Assembly: GCF_034008315.1 (NCBI RefSeq)
Contig: NZ_CP125377.1
Span: 5,458,501 to 5,522,500, forward strand
Source: Pseudomonas sp. P8_241
GTDB lineage: Bacteria; Pseudomonadota; Gammaproteobacteria; Pseudomonadales; Pseudomonadaceae
Length of the DNA: 64,000 bases
Direction: 5' to 3'
Below the pieces are notes generated by a model, which was not told the DNA's origin, did not search any database, and saw only the letters and a program-made list of their open reading frames with translations. This document shows, in pieces, positions 9,129 to 18,122 of this stretch; position 1 is the stretch's first letter; each line of letters begins with the position of its first letter. The position numbers and the translations under genes are program-made.

Positions 9129-10538
9129 TTACAAAGGCTTGCCACGGTTGCCATGCTGACTGACAAAGGCCTGCACGGCTTTCAAGTCATTCGGCAACAC
9201 GGTGCAACGCTCGTCTCGCTCAAACAAATCAGAAAGATGTGCAGGGAGTTCGAGCTCTTTTCCTACACCAGCTTTTTCCACGGCGTCCGGGAATTTGACC
9301 GGGTGGGCGGTCCCCAGAATCACCATTGGAATGTCCAGGCTGCGACGGCATTCGCGCGCAGCCTTGACGCCGATGGCGGTATGCGGATCCAGCACTTCGC
9401 CAGTCTGCTCGTAGACTTCGGCGATGGTTTCGCACGTTTGCGCGTCATCCACGGCCAGCGAGTCGAACAGTTTGCGAGCTTCGGTCCAGCGCTCTTGCTC
9501 GACGCTGAAACCGCCGCCCTGCTTGAACGAATCCATCAGCCCGGCGATTGCCGCGCCGTTGCGACCGTGCAGGTCGAACAGCAGGCGTTCGAAGTTCGAA
9601 GAGACCATGATGTCCATGGACGGTGACAGAGTGGCGTGCAGGGTTTCCTTGACGTACTGGTTGCCGCTCATGAAGCGGTGCAGGATATCGTTGCGGTTGG
9701 TTGCGACGATCAACTGGTTGATCGGCAGGCCCATGTTGCGGGCCAGGTAACCGGCGAAGATGTCGCCAAAGTTGCCGGTCGGCACCGAGAACGCCACCGA
9801 ACGCGCCGGACCGCCCAGTTGCAGGGCTGCATGGAAGTAGTAAACGATCTGGGCCATGATCCGCGCCCAGTTGATCGAATTCACAGCGACCAGGCGAGTG
9901 CCCTTGAGGAAGCCCTGGTCGGCGAAGCTCGCCTTGACCATTTCCTGGCAATCATCGAAGTTGCCTTCGATGGCGATGTTGTGGATGTTCTCACCGAAAA
10001 TGGTGGTCATCTGCCGACGCTGCACTTCAGACACCCGGTTGTGCGGGTGCAGGATGAAGATGTCGACGTTTTCGCAATGCTTGCAGCCTTCGATGGCGGC
10101 AGAGCCGGTGTCACCGGAGGTGGCGCCGACGATCACCACACGCTCGCCGCGCTTTTCCAGCACGTAGTCGAGCAGGCGACCGAGCAGTTGCAGGGCGAAG
10201 TCCTTGAACGCCAGGGTCGGGCCGTGGAACAGCTCCAGCACCCACTCGTTGCCGTTCAGTTGACGCAGCGGCGCAACGGCGCTGTGGGCGAACACACCGT
10301 AGGTTTCTTCAAGAATCTTTTTGAAATCGGCGTCCGGAATGCTGCCGGTCACGAACGGGCGCATGACTCGGAAAGCCAGCTCGTGGTACGGCAGGCCGGC
10401 CCAGGAAGCGATTTCTTCCTGGGTGAAACGTGGCAGGTTTTCCGGGACGTACAGACCGCCGTCGGTGGCAAGACCTGCCAGCAGGACGTCTTCGAAATTA
10501 AGGGCCGGTGCCTGGCCGCGAGTGCTGATGTAACGCAT
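9129..10538 (-). CDS. thrC: Threonine synthase
   Basis: PLP enzyme converting O-phosphohomoserine to L-threonine, the last step of threonine synthesis. 469 residues, the long proteobacterial form. It begins MRYISTRGQAPALNFEDVLLAGL; the PLP lysine lies in LAFKDFALQLLGR near residue 108 and the phosphate-binding loop is GATSGDTGSAAIEG. The ATG at 10538 has GGAG seven bases upstream; an upstream in-frame start would add 15 unlike residues. It follows hom by 68 bp on the same strand, so homoserine dehydrogenase and threonine synthase form a coordinated pair. The terminator at 9081 ends the unit. Confidence 0.97.
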   Translation of the reverse strand: MRYISTRGQAPALNFEDVLLAGLATDGGLYVPENLPRFTQEEIASWAGLPYHELAFRVMRPFVTGSIPDADFKKILEETYGVFAHSAVAPLRQLNGNEWVLELFHGPTLAFKDFALQLLGRLLDYVLEKRGERVVIVGATSGDTGSAAIEGCKHCENVDIFILHPHNRVSEVQRRQMTTIFGENIHNIAIEGNFDDCQEMVKASFADQGFLKGTRLVAVNSINWARIMAQIVYYFHAALQLGGPARSVAFSVPTGNFGDIFAGYLARNMGLPINQLIVATNRNDILHRFMSGNQYVKETLHATLSPSMDIMVSSNFERLLFDLHGRNGAAIAGLMDSFKQGGGFSVEQERWTEARKLFDSLAVDDAQTCETIAEVYEQTGEVLDPHTAIGVKAARECRRSLDIPMVILGTAHPVKFPDAVEKAGVGKELELPAHLSDLFERDERCTVLPNDLKAVQAFVSQHGNRGKPL

Positions 10539-10606
10539 GACTGACTCCATTGGGACAGTGTTCGCAATGCCGAGCGCCTGCAACGACGCCCGGTAACGAC
10601 TACGAC

Positions 10607-11911
10607 TTAGTTCAGGTGCTCGACACGAATCCGTACAACCGGACCGACCACACCCGCCAGGGCTTCCAGAGCAGCGATGGCATCGTTGATGTGCTGTTCC
10701 AGCACGCGGTGGGTCAGCAGGATCATCGGCACCAGGCCGTCGTGTTCCTCGGCTTCCTTCTGCATGATCGACTCAATGTTGATGCCGCGCTCCGAGAGGA
10801 TGCTCGCGACCTGTGCCAACACACCCGGATGATCCTTGGCCTGAATGCGCAGGTAGTAGGCACTTTCGCAGGCTTCGATCGGCAGGATCGGGTGAGCCGA
10901 CAGCGAATCCGGCTGGAATGCCAGGTGCGGCACGCGGTTTTCCGGGTCCGACGTCATGGCGCGAACCACGTCCACCAGGTCGGCGATCACCGACGAAGCG
11001 GTCGGCTCCATGCCGGCGCCGGCGCCGTAGAACAGGGTCGAACCGGCAGCATCGCCGTTGACCATCACCGCGTTCATCACGCCGTTGACGTTGGCGATCA
11101 GGCGATCGGCCGGGATCAGCGTCGGGTGCACGCGCAACTCGATACCGGCTGCAGTGCTGCGCGCCACGCCCAGGTGCTTGATGCGGTAGCCCAGCGCTTC
11201 GGCGTAGTTCACGTCAGCAGTGGTCAGTTTGGTGATGCCTTCGGTGTAAGCCTTTTCGAACTGCAGCGGAATGCCGAACGCAATCGAAGCCAGGATCGTC
11301 AGCTTGTGGGCCGCGTCGATGCCTTCAACGTCGAAGGTCGGATCAGCCTCGGCGTAACCCAGTGCCTGGGCTTCAGCCAACACGTCTTCGAAGGTGCGAC
11401 CCTTCTCGCGCATTTCCGTAAGGATGAAGTTGCCGGTGCCGTTGATGATGCCGGCCACCCAGTTGATGCGGTTGGCGGACAGGCCTTCACGGATCGCCTT
11501 GATCACCGGGATGCCACCGGCCACGGCCGCTTCGAACGCGACAATCACGCCCTTCTCGCGAGCCTTGGCGAAAATTTCGTTACCGTGAACGGCAATCAGA
11601 GCCTTGTTCGCGGTGACCACATGCTTGCCATTCTCGATGGCCTTGAGTACCAGCTCGCGGGCAACGGTGTAGCCGCCCATCAGCTCTATCACGATGTCGA
11701 TCTCAGGGTTCGTGGCCACTTCGAAGACATCGTTGGTAATCGCAATACCGGTCGTTTGGAACTGAGGCTTTGGCGTGCGCATGGCAATTTGTGCCACTTC
11801 GATCCCACGCCCGGCACGACGAGCAATTTCCTCGGCGTTGCGCTGAAGTACGTTGAAGGTACCGCCACCGACGGTTCCTAACCCACAGATGCCTACTTTG
11901 ACCGGTTTCAC
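10607..11911 (-). CDS. hom: Homoserine dehydrogenase
   Basis: NAD(P)-dependent reduction of aspartate semialdehyde to homoserine, the branch point to threonine and methionine. 434 residues, with an N-terminal Rossmann domain (KVGICGLGTVGGGTF), a central catalytic domain (GGIPVIKAIREGL, GIINGTGNFILTEM), and a C-terminal ACT domain (about residues 350-430, YYLRIQAKDHPGVLAQVA) that usually mediates threonine feedback. The start is taken as GTG at 11911, preceded by GGGGAG; residues further upstream are not family-like. It is upstream of thrC and downstream of dsbC. Confidence 0.96.
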   Translation of the reverse strand: MKPVKVGICGLGTVGGGTFNVLQRNAEEIARRAGRGIEVAQIAMRTPKPQFQTTGIAITNDVFEVATNPEIDIVIELMGGYTVARELVLKAIENGKHVVTANKALIAVHGNEIFAKAREKGVIVAFEAAVAGGIPVIKAIREGLSANRINWVAGIINGTGNFILTEMREKGRTFEDVLAEAQALGYAEADPTFDVEGIDAAHKLTILASIAFGIPLQFEKAYTEGITKLTTADVNYAEALGYRIKHLGVARSTAAGIELRVHPTLIPADRLIANVNGVMNAVMVNGDAAGSTLFYGAGAGMEPTASSVIADLVDVVRAMTSDPENRVPHLAFQPDSLSAHPILPIEACESAYYLRIQAKDHPGVLAQVASILSERGINIESIMQKEAEEHDGLVPMILLTHRVLEQHINDAIAALEALAGVVGPVVRIRVEHLN

Positions 11912-12043
11912 TGTGAACTCCCCATAAAACGACCGACTCAAGGCCGGCCGTGAAAACAACCGCGTGCTCGCGGCTCTCTATTAATGGCCCGGCGATGTCG
12001 CTGCCGGACCATGATCGTCAAGGCTGGCCCTGACAATGCGAAT

Positions 12044-12775
12044 CTATTTCGCGCCCAGCGCCAGTTTGGCGACTTGTGGCGCAGGCTGGTAGCCCGGAAT
12101 GACCTGACCGTCGGCCAAAACGATGGCCGGTGTGCCGTTCACGCCGATCGACTGACCCAGAGCGAACTGCTTGGAAACCGGGTTATCGCATTTGGCGGCC
12201 TTGATTTCCTTGCCATCGACCATTTTGTCCATGGCCGCTTTCTTGTCTTTGGAGCACCACACTGCTTGCAGTTGCTCGTCACCCGGCGAACCCAGGCCCT
12301 GGCGCGGGAACGCGACGTAGCGCACTTCAATGCCGCGCTTGTTCAACTCAGGCACTTCCGCATGCAGCTTGTGGCAGTACGGGCAAGTGGTGTCAGTGAA
12401 TACGGTGATGTGCGACTTGGTTTCGCCAATGGCCGGGTACACCACGGTTTCGGCGACCGGAATATCGTTGACCAGTTTGGAGATGCCCAGGCGTTCGGTT
12501 TTTTCGGTCAGGTTGACTGGCTTACCGCCCTTGAGATCGAACAGGTAGCCCTGAACCACGTATTGGCCGTCGGCGCTGGCGTAGAGAACGCGGCTGCCCT
12601 TGAGTTTGACTTCGTACAGGCCCGGCAGCGGGCTGGCGGTGATGGTTTCTACCGGCACTTCGAGCTGGAGGTTTTCCAGACTCTTACGAATGGCTTTGTC
12701 GGCCGCGTCGTCGGCGACGGCAAAGGTGCTGACCAACGCAATGGCTGCGGCGGCGATAATCTGGGTCAGACGCAT
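12044..12775 (-). CDS. dsbC: Periplasmic disulfide isomerase DsbC
   Basis: Thiol:disulfide interchange protein that reshuffles wrong disulfides in the periplasm. 243 residues: signal peptide MRLTQIIAAAAIALVSTFAVA, N-terminal dimerisation domain, then the thioredoxin fold with the redox motif CPYC (TTCPYCHKLH) and the cis-Pro loop near NGTPAIVLADG. The ATG at 12775 has GGAG upstream. It sits between xerD and hom, all on one strand; this order is conserved in Pseudomonas. Confidence 0.95.
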   Translation of the reverse strand: MRLTQIIAAAAIALVSTFAVADDAADKAIRKSLENLQLEVPVETITASPLPGLYEVKLKGSRVLYASADGQYVVQGYLFDLKGGKPVNLTEKTERLGISKLVNDIPVAETVVYPAIGETKSHITVFTDTTCPYCHKLHAEVPELNKRGIEVRYVAFPRQGLGSPGDEQLQAVWCSKDKKAAMDKMVDGKEIKAAKCDNPVSKQFALGQSIGVNGTPAIVLADGQVIPGYQPAPQVAKLALGAK

Positions 12776-12966
12776 GAGAACTCCTGAAGGCGAACATATG
12801 GGACGACTAGAACACCCGTGCCGAAACACCGGGTCATAACCGCCCATCGTGCAAACCGGCAAAGCCTATCACATAAGGTCCGTGTGGCCGAATGCGCCTG
12901 TCGCCAGACAACACGAGCTCGACGCATGACGCATAGATGGATGATGTTCCCCTGTAGAGTACGTCG

Positions 12967-13863
12967 TCAGCCGCGGGGATGGTGTTTGGCGTGCAGGTCT
13001 TGCAACCGCGCCCTGGCAACGTGGGTATAAATCTGTGTCGTCGACAAATCGCTGTGTCCCAACAGCATCTGCACCACCCGCAAATCAGCGCCGTGATTGA
13101 GCAGATGCGTGGCGAAGGCATGGCGCAAGGTGTGCGGTGACAGCGACTTGCCGATCCCCGCCACCTTGGCCTGATGCTTGATGCGGTGCCAGAAGGTCTG
13201 GCGGGTCATCTGCTCGCCACGCAAGCTGGGAAACAACACGTCGCTGGGGCGCCCGCCGAGCAGTTCACTACGTGCATCACGCATGTAGCGTTCGACCCAG
13301 ACAATCGCTTCCTCGCCCATCGGCACCAGACGCTCCTTGCTGCCCTTGCCCATCACCCGCAAAACCCCTTGGCGCAGATTGACCTGCTCCAGTGTCAGGC
13401 TGATCAGCTCCGTCACACGCAGGCCACAGGCATACAACACTTCGAGCATGGCGCGATCACGCTGACCGATGGCTTCGCTCAGATCCGGCGCTTTGAGCAG
13501 TGCTTCCACATCGGCTTCCGACAGGGATTTTGGCAATGGACGACCGAGTTGCGGCATATCCACACGCAAGGTGGGATCGACCGAGATCAGTTTTTCCCTC
13601 AACAGATAGCGATAAAAGCCACGCACACCGGAGAGAAATCGTGCCGTGGACCGAGGCTTGTAGTTTTGCTCCAGCCGCCAGGCAAGGTGATCGAGAATCA
13701 GCTCGCGCCCGGCATTGATCAACTCCAGGCCTTTTTCCTGCAACCAGCCGTTGAACAGGGCCAGGTCACTGCGATAGGCATCGCGGGTGTTATCGGAAAG
13801 GCCTTTTTCCAGCCACAGGGCATCGAGGAATTGGTCTATCAGCGGATGATCGATGGCAGGCAT
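12967..13863 (-). CDS. xerD: Site-specific tyrosine recombinase XerD
   Basis: 298 residues, the same length as E. coli XerD, which with XerC resolves chromosome dimers at dif. The N-terminal SAM-like domain (LIDQFLDALWLEKGLSDNTR) is followed by the catalytic domain with Arg in ACGLRVTELI, Lys in the MGKGSKERLVP hairpin, HTLRHAFATHLL, LLGHSDLSTTQIYTHV with the second His, and the nucleophilic Tyr in IYTHV. The ATG at 13863 was preferred to a GTG two codons upstream. It is the first gene of the xerD-dsbC-hom-thrC series. Confidence 0.96.
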   Translation of the reverse strand: MPAIDHPLIDQFLDALWLEKGLSDNTRDAYRSDLALFNGWLQEKGLELINAGRELILDHLAWRLEQNYKPRSTARFLSGVRGFYRYLLREKLISVDPTLRVDMPQLGRPLPKSLSEADVEALLKAPDLSEAIGQRDRAMLEVLYACGLRVTELISLTLEQVNLRQGVLRVMGKGSKERLVPMGEEAIVWVERYMRDARSELLGGRPSDVLFPSLRGEQMTRQTFWHRIKHQAKVAGIGKSLSPHTLRHAFATHLLNHGADLRVVQMLLGHSDLSTTQIYTHVARARLQDLHAKHHPRG

Positions 13864-13970
13864 GGGCACTCAAGTCGCGTAGCCTCAAAGCTGCGCACAA
13901 AATTAAAAATGGACAGGGAATTGGCCGCTAGTCTTTCATAGGCCGCCATCTCAAGGAACAGGGAGCAGCA

Positions 13971-15773
13971 ATGAGCGAGCAGCAAATATTGTTGGCGTTT
14001 GGCGGTATCGGTGCGGCGGCACTGGGCTGCCAGTGGTTAGCCTGGCGCCTGAAGCTGCCGGCGATTCTTTTTTTGCTGTTGACCGGCATTCTGGCCGGGC
14101 CGGTGCTGCACTTGCTCGACCCGCAGGAAATGTTTGGCCCATTGCTGATGCCATTGGTGTCGCTGGCGGTAGCGTTGATTCTGTTTGAAGGCAGCCTGAC
14201 GCTGCATCTGTCGGAATGGCGTGAAATCGGCAGTGTCGTTCATCGACTGGTGACACTGGGCGCGCTCTCAACCTGGATTGTAATTGCCGTCGCCACACAC
14301 TGGTTGCTGGGTTTCGACTGGATGCTGTCGATTCTTTTTGGCAGCCTGACCCTGGTCACCGGGCCGACCGTGATCGTACCCATGTTGCGCGTCGTACGGC
14401 CCAAGGCGTCGATTGCCAACATCCTTCGCTGGGAAGGTATCGTCATTGATCCTATCGGCGCGCTGCTCGCCGTGGTCGTCTACAGCTTCATCATTGCCAA
14501 CACCGAAGGTAACGGCCTTAAAGAGAGCTTGCTGACTTTCGGCGGCGTGATTCTGTGTGGCAGTCTTTTCGGGATATTTGGTGGCTGGTTGCTCGGTACT
14601 TTGATGCGCCGCCAGTGGCTGCCGGAATACCTTCATAACCTGGCAGCGCTCGCCGCCGTTCTGGGGATTTTTATCGCCTCCAACGAAGTCACGCACGAAT
14701 CCGGCTTGCTCGCCGTCACGCTGATGGGCATGTGGCTGGCCAACATGAAAGGCGTGGACGTGCGGCATATCCTGCATTTCAAGGAGAACCTCAGCGTCCT
14801 GCTGATTTCGGGGCTGTTCATTCTACTGGCGGCACGACTGGATCTGAACGCGATGATCGGTCTCGGGCCTCTGGTGCTGATTCTGCTGCTGATCATCCAG
14901 TTCATCGCGCGCCCTTTGAACGTGCTGCTCAGTACGGCCGGGTCGAGCCTGAGCTGGCGCGAACGCGCACTGTTGGCGTGGATTGCTCCGAGGGGGATTG
15001 TTGCGGCGGCCGTGTCGGCAATCTTCGCCATTCGCTTGCACGAGGCAGGACATCAAGGTGCGTTGCTGCTGGTGCCGCTGACGTTCGCGGTGATTATCGG
15101 CACCGTTGTTTTGCAAAGTGCGACAGCCCGGCCGCTGGCGCGCTTGCTGAACGTCGCGGAACCGGCACCGAGCGGTTTTTTGATCATTGGGGCCAACGGA
15201 CCTGCGCGCACGCTGGGCAAAGCACTGCAACAATTGGGCAGCCGAGTGTTATTGACAGACTCAAGCTGGGAGAACATTCGCGCCGCGCGAATGGAGGGCT
15301 TGCCCACCTACTTCGGCAACCCGGCCTCGCAACACGCCGATGCCCATCTGGATCTGGTCGGACTGGGACATCTTCTGGCCCTCTCACCGTCCGGTGAAAT
15401 GAACACGCTGGCGCTGATGCGCTTTCGTCATGAACTGGGCCATCAGCGGATGTTCGGTCTGGCCAGCGGCCAGGAAAACCGTCGCACAGACAAACATCGC
15501 ACCAGCCTGGAACATCGGGGCAATCAACTGGGCAGTGAAGCACTGACCTACGCCAAGCTTGCGAGTCAGTTGAGTCAGGGTTCCGAACTGTACAGCACGA
15601 CGTTGACGGATGGCTTTGGCTGGAACGACTACCGCGCACTGCATGGTGATCGGGCGACCTTGCTGTTCGTGCGCGATGACAGTGGCTGGGTGCATGTGGT
15701 GACACCCGACAGTACGCTCAAGCTTGCGGCTGGGTGGACGCTGCTGGCGCTGATCCAGCCGGAGACGGCGTAA
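13971..15773 (+). CDS. CPA1-type cation:proton antiporter with C-terminal nucleotide-binding-like domain
   Basis: 600-residue inner-membrane protein. About 12 transmembrane helices occupy residues 1-390. The signature LTGILAGPVLHLLDP, the ion-path stretch VALILFEGSLTLHLSE and SLTLVTGPTVIVPMLR are typical of NhaP/CPA1 exchangers. The C-terminal 200 residues look like a TrkA-N/RCK-related domain (GFLIIGANGPARTLGKALQQLG), suggesting gating by a nucleotide or redox ligand. A good Shine-Dalgarno (AAGGAACAGGGAG) precedes the ATG. The gene diverges from xerD. Ion specificity (Na+ or K+) is not readable from the sequence. Confidence 0.88.
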   Translation: MSEQQILLAFGGIGAAALGCQWLAWRLKLPAILFLLLTGILAGPVLHLLDPQEMFGPLLMPLVSLAVALILFEGSLTLHLSEWREIGSVVHRLVTLGALSTWIVIAVATHWLLGFDWMLSILFGSLTLVTGPTVIVPMLRVVRPKASIANILRWEGIVIDPIGALLAVVVYSFIIANTEGNGLKESLLTFGGVILCGSLFGIFGGWLLGTLMRRQWLPEYLHNLAALAAVLGIFIASNEVTHESGLLAVTLMGMWLANMKGVDVRHILHFKENLSVLLISGLFILLAARLDLNAMIGLGPLVLILLLIIQFIARPLNVLLSTAGSSLSWRERALLAWIAPRGIVAAAVSAIFAIRLHEAGHQGALLLVPLTFAVIIGTVVLQSATARPLARLLNVAEPAPSGFLIIGANGPARTLGKALQQLGSRVLLTDSSWENIRAARMEGLPTYFGNPASQHADAHLDLVGLGHLLALSPSGEMNTLALMRFRHELGHQRMFGLASGQENRRTDKHRTSLEHRGNQLGSEALTYAKLASQLSQGSELYSTTLTDGFGWNDYRALHGDRATLLFVRDDSGWVHVVTPDSTLKLAAGWTLLALIQPETA

Positions 15774-15777
15774 ATCC

Positions 15778-15855
15778 AAAAGATCGCAGCCTTCGGCAGC
15801 TCCCACGGGAGATCTGAATTCAATCTGTAGGAGCTGCCGCAGGCTGCGATCTTTT
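15778..15855. repeat. REP doublet (AAAAGATCGCAGCC type)
   Basis: The left arm AAAAGATCGCAGCCTTCGG and its inverted partner GGAGCTGCCGCAGGCTGCG flank a short AT-rich centre. It lies immediately after the antiporter gene. Confidence 0.85.
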
Positions 15856-15881
15856 CAACCAGGCACCAAATCGCAGGCAAC

Positions 15882-15910
15882 AAAAAAGCAGCCCGTAGGC
15901 TGCTTTTTTC
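15882..15910 (-). terminator. Terminator after rplS
   Basis: AAAAAAGCAGCC and GGCTGCTTTTTT form a near-perfect 12-bp stem with a 4-nt loop. It is symmetric in both directions and lies 18 bp after the rplS stop, ending the rpsP operon. Confidence 0.93.
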
Positions 15911-15927
15911 TGCATCGGAAGCTGGAC

Positions 15928-16278
15928 TTAAGCCAGTTTTTCCTTGATGCGAGCTGCTTTACCAGACAGGTCACGCAGGTAGTACAGCTTGGCTTTACGT
16001 ACGTCACCGCGACGTTTAACGGCCATGCTGTCGATTTGCGGGCTGTAGGTCTGGAAAGTACGTTCTACGCCAACACCGTTGGAGATTTTACGAACGGTGA
16101 ATGCACTGTTTACGCCGCGGTTACGCTTGGCGATAACAACACCTTCGAACGCTTGCAGACGCGAACGGTCGCCTTCCTTCACTTTCACCTGAACGACAAT
16201 GGTGTCGCCCGGGGCAAAGGTAGGGATCTCTTTGGTCATCTGCTCTGCTTCGAGTGCAAGGATGATTTTGTTAGTCAT
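15928..16278 (-). CDS. rplS: 50S ribosomal protein L19
   Basis: 116 residues, standard L19 length, located at the 30S-50S interface. It begins [21 protein letters not shown] and contains the conserved [39 protein letters not shown] and the basic C-terminus. Last gene of the rpsP-rimM-trmD-rplS operon, 45 bp after trmD, with a consensus GGAG ribosome site and a strong terminator. Confidence 0.98.
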
Positions 16279-16323
16279 GCTGTGCTCCTAAGGTAAATCG
16301 TCGGATCTACCATCGATACGTTG

Positions 16324-17076
16324 TTAACTATCGTCCCGCTCGAGGATGTATTCCTCGAGCAGCTTCTTCTCTTCTCCAGAAAGCGAGCGGCTTTCCAGAA
16401 GATCGGCGCGTCGTTCATAGGTCCGACCAAGGGACTGCTGTAAACGCCAACGCCGGATGTGCGCGTGATTGCCACTTAGCAATACGTCGGGAACACGCTG
16501 ATCCGCATACACCTCCGGTCGGGTGTAGTGCGGGCAATCCAGCAAACCATCCGTAAAGGAATCTTCCTCTGCGGAGTCCGCATGCCCTAAAGCTCCAGGC
16601 AGCAGTCGTGTAACCGCATCGATCAGGACCATCGCCGGCAGCTCGCCGCCAGACAGTACATAGTCGCCAATCGACCACTCTTCATCGACATGAGCATCAA
16701 TAAAACGCTCGTCAATGCCTTCATAGCGGCCGGCAATCAGGATCAGTGCATCCAGATTCGCCAACTCGCGTACCGCCGACTGATTCAGTTGACGGCCTTG
16801 GGGGGACAGGTAAATCACCTTCGCCGCCTCCCCGGCTGCTGCCTTGGCCTGAACCAGAGCATCTTCCAGGGGTTTGATCTTCATCACCATGCCCGGACCA
16901 CCGCCAAACGGGCGATCGTCCACAGTGTGATGTCGATCCGTCGTGTAGTCTCGCGGATTCCAACAGGTCAGCTGCAAGAGCCCCTGTTTCACCGCACGAC
17001 TGGTGATGCCGTACTCGCTGATGGCGGAGAACATCTCGGGAAACAAACTGATCACTTCTACGCGCAAGTTAGCCAC
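16324..17076 (-). CDS. trmD: tRNA (guanine-37-N1)-methyltransferase TrmD
   Basis: SPOUT-class trefoil-knot methyltransferase that makes m1G37 in tRNAs and prevents +1 frameshifting. 250 residues from a GTG start at 17076. Visible: [27 protein letters not shown], the SAM-binding knot ([38 protein letters not shown]) and the C-terminal domain with [13 protein letters not shown]. The GTG lies just past the rimM stop, so translation is probably coupled; a longer ORF to 17097 would overlap rimM and add unlike residues. Confidence 0.97.
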   Translation of the reverse strand: MANLRVEVISLFPEMFSAISEYGITSRAVKQGLLQLTCWNPRDYTTDRHHTVDDRPFGGGPGMVMKIKPLEDALVQAKAAAGEAAKVIYLSPQGRQLNQSAVRELANLDALILIAGRYEGIDERFIDAHVDEEWSIGDYVLSGGELPAMVLIDAVTRLLPGALGHADSAEEDSFTDGLLDCPHYTRPEVYADQRVPDVLLSGNHAHIRRWRLQQSLGRTYERRADLLESRSLSGEEKKLLEEYILERDDS

Positions 17077-17078
17077 GC

Positions 17079-17615
17079 TTAGAAGTCCGCATCCCAATCC
17101 ACCTTCATCTCACCTGCTGCCAGGTCGATGGCCAACACGCATTGCTCGGTATAGGGCAACAGGCGTTCGCGATCATCCAGGCTGCCAGCGCATGGCTTGA
17201 CCACCATTACATCATTCGAGCCGGTCTCCAGCAGGTGATCGATCTTCCCGAACAATTGTCCGAGGGTGTCGATGACCTTGAGACCTTCCAGCTGGTACCA
17301 GTAGTACTCGCCGTCGGTGAGTTCAGGGAACAGGTTGCGCGGCACACAGATCTCATAACCGGCCAGAAGACGAGCTTCTTCGCGATCATCGAGACCCTTG
17401 AGCTTTGCGACCAGGAACTTGTCGTTCCCGCGTCCGCTGACCAGCTCTACCTGCTTTACATTGCCGTCACGCTTGAGCGTCCAGGTTTTGTATTCCAGCA
17501 GGTTCTTAATCGGATCAGTAAAGGAGTACACCTTCACTTCGCCGCGAACGCCGTGAACCGAGTAAATCTTGCCGATAACGATCAAATCATCAGCAACAGC
17601 TGGCGTCGCGTTCAT
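17079..17615 (-). CDS. rimM: Ribosome maturation factor RimM
   Basis: 178 residues. RimM binds ribosomal protein S19 and assists 30S head maturation. The N-terminal RimM domain starts [24 protein letters not shown], and the PRC-barrel follows from about residue 100 with [16 protein letters not shown] and the C-terminal [26 protein letters not shown] in parts. It is 5 bp after rpsP and 2 bp before trmD, so the three are tightly packed. Confidence 0.97.
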   Translation of the reverse strand: MNATPAVADDLIVIGKIYSVHGVRGEVKVYSFTDPIKNLLEYKTWTLKRDGNVKQVELVSGRGNDKFLVAKLKGLDDREEARLLAGYEICVPRNLFPELTDGEYYWYQLEGLKVIDTLGQLFGKIDHLLETGSNDVMVVKPCAGSLDDRERLLPYTEQCVLAIDLAAGEMKVDWDADF

Positions 17616-17620
17616 ATTGC

Positions 17621-17872
17621 TCAGGCCGCAGCCTTAGCAGATTCCTTCAACAACTGAGCAACGCGCTCAGAAGGTTGTGCACCAACGCTCAGCCAGTAGG
17701 CTACGCGCTCTTGGTTCACGGACAAACGGACTTCTTGACCACGAGCAACAGGGTTGAAGAAACCAACCTGTTCCTTGTGCGAACCGTCGCGCGGGTTGCG
17801 GCTGTCGGTTACGGTCAAGTGGTAAAACGGGCGCTTTTTGGAGCCGCCAAGGGCAAGACGGATTGTTAGCAT
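17621..17872 (-). CDS. rpsP: 30S ribosomal protein S16
   Basis: 83 residues, normal S16 length. It begins [20 protein letters not shown] and has the [10 protein letters not shown] loop and IGFFNP-like [11 protein letters not shown]. First gene of the operon that also makes RimM, TrmD and L19, linking ribosome assembly with tRNA modification. Confidence 0.98.
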   Translation of the reverse strand: MLTIRLALGGSKKRPFYHLTVTDSRNPRDGSHKEQVGFFNPVARGQEVRLSVNQERVAYWLSVGAQPSERVAQLLKESAKAAA

Positions 17873-17944
17873 GTGAACATCGTTCCTGTAGTCGGTGCTG
17901 CAAATCTAAAGGCACAGCGGGCATAGGTGCCCGAAAGGCCGCAT

Positions 17945-17972
17945 ATTCTAAGGAATATCCGGACTTTTGCAA
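17945..17972 (-). promoter_or_regulatory. Candidate sigma-70 promoter of the rpsP operon
   Basis: Reading the minus strand, TTGCAA (17972-17967), a 16-bp spacer, then TAGAAT (17950-17945). It lies 73 bp upstream of the rpsP start. Pattern match only, but both hexamers are good. Confidence 0.6.
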
Positions 17973-18122
17973 ATGTCTTTTTCTGGCGGCCTATCGGTCG
18001 CCATGCAGATTTGCTATAGAGCCGTCGTTGAAAACGGCCGATCAGCTCCCGCCAAGTGCGGGTTTGCTGTGTATCCCACGTCCGTGTGGGGCAGCGCCGA
18101 CCCGATGGCCGGCGCGGATTCT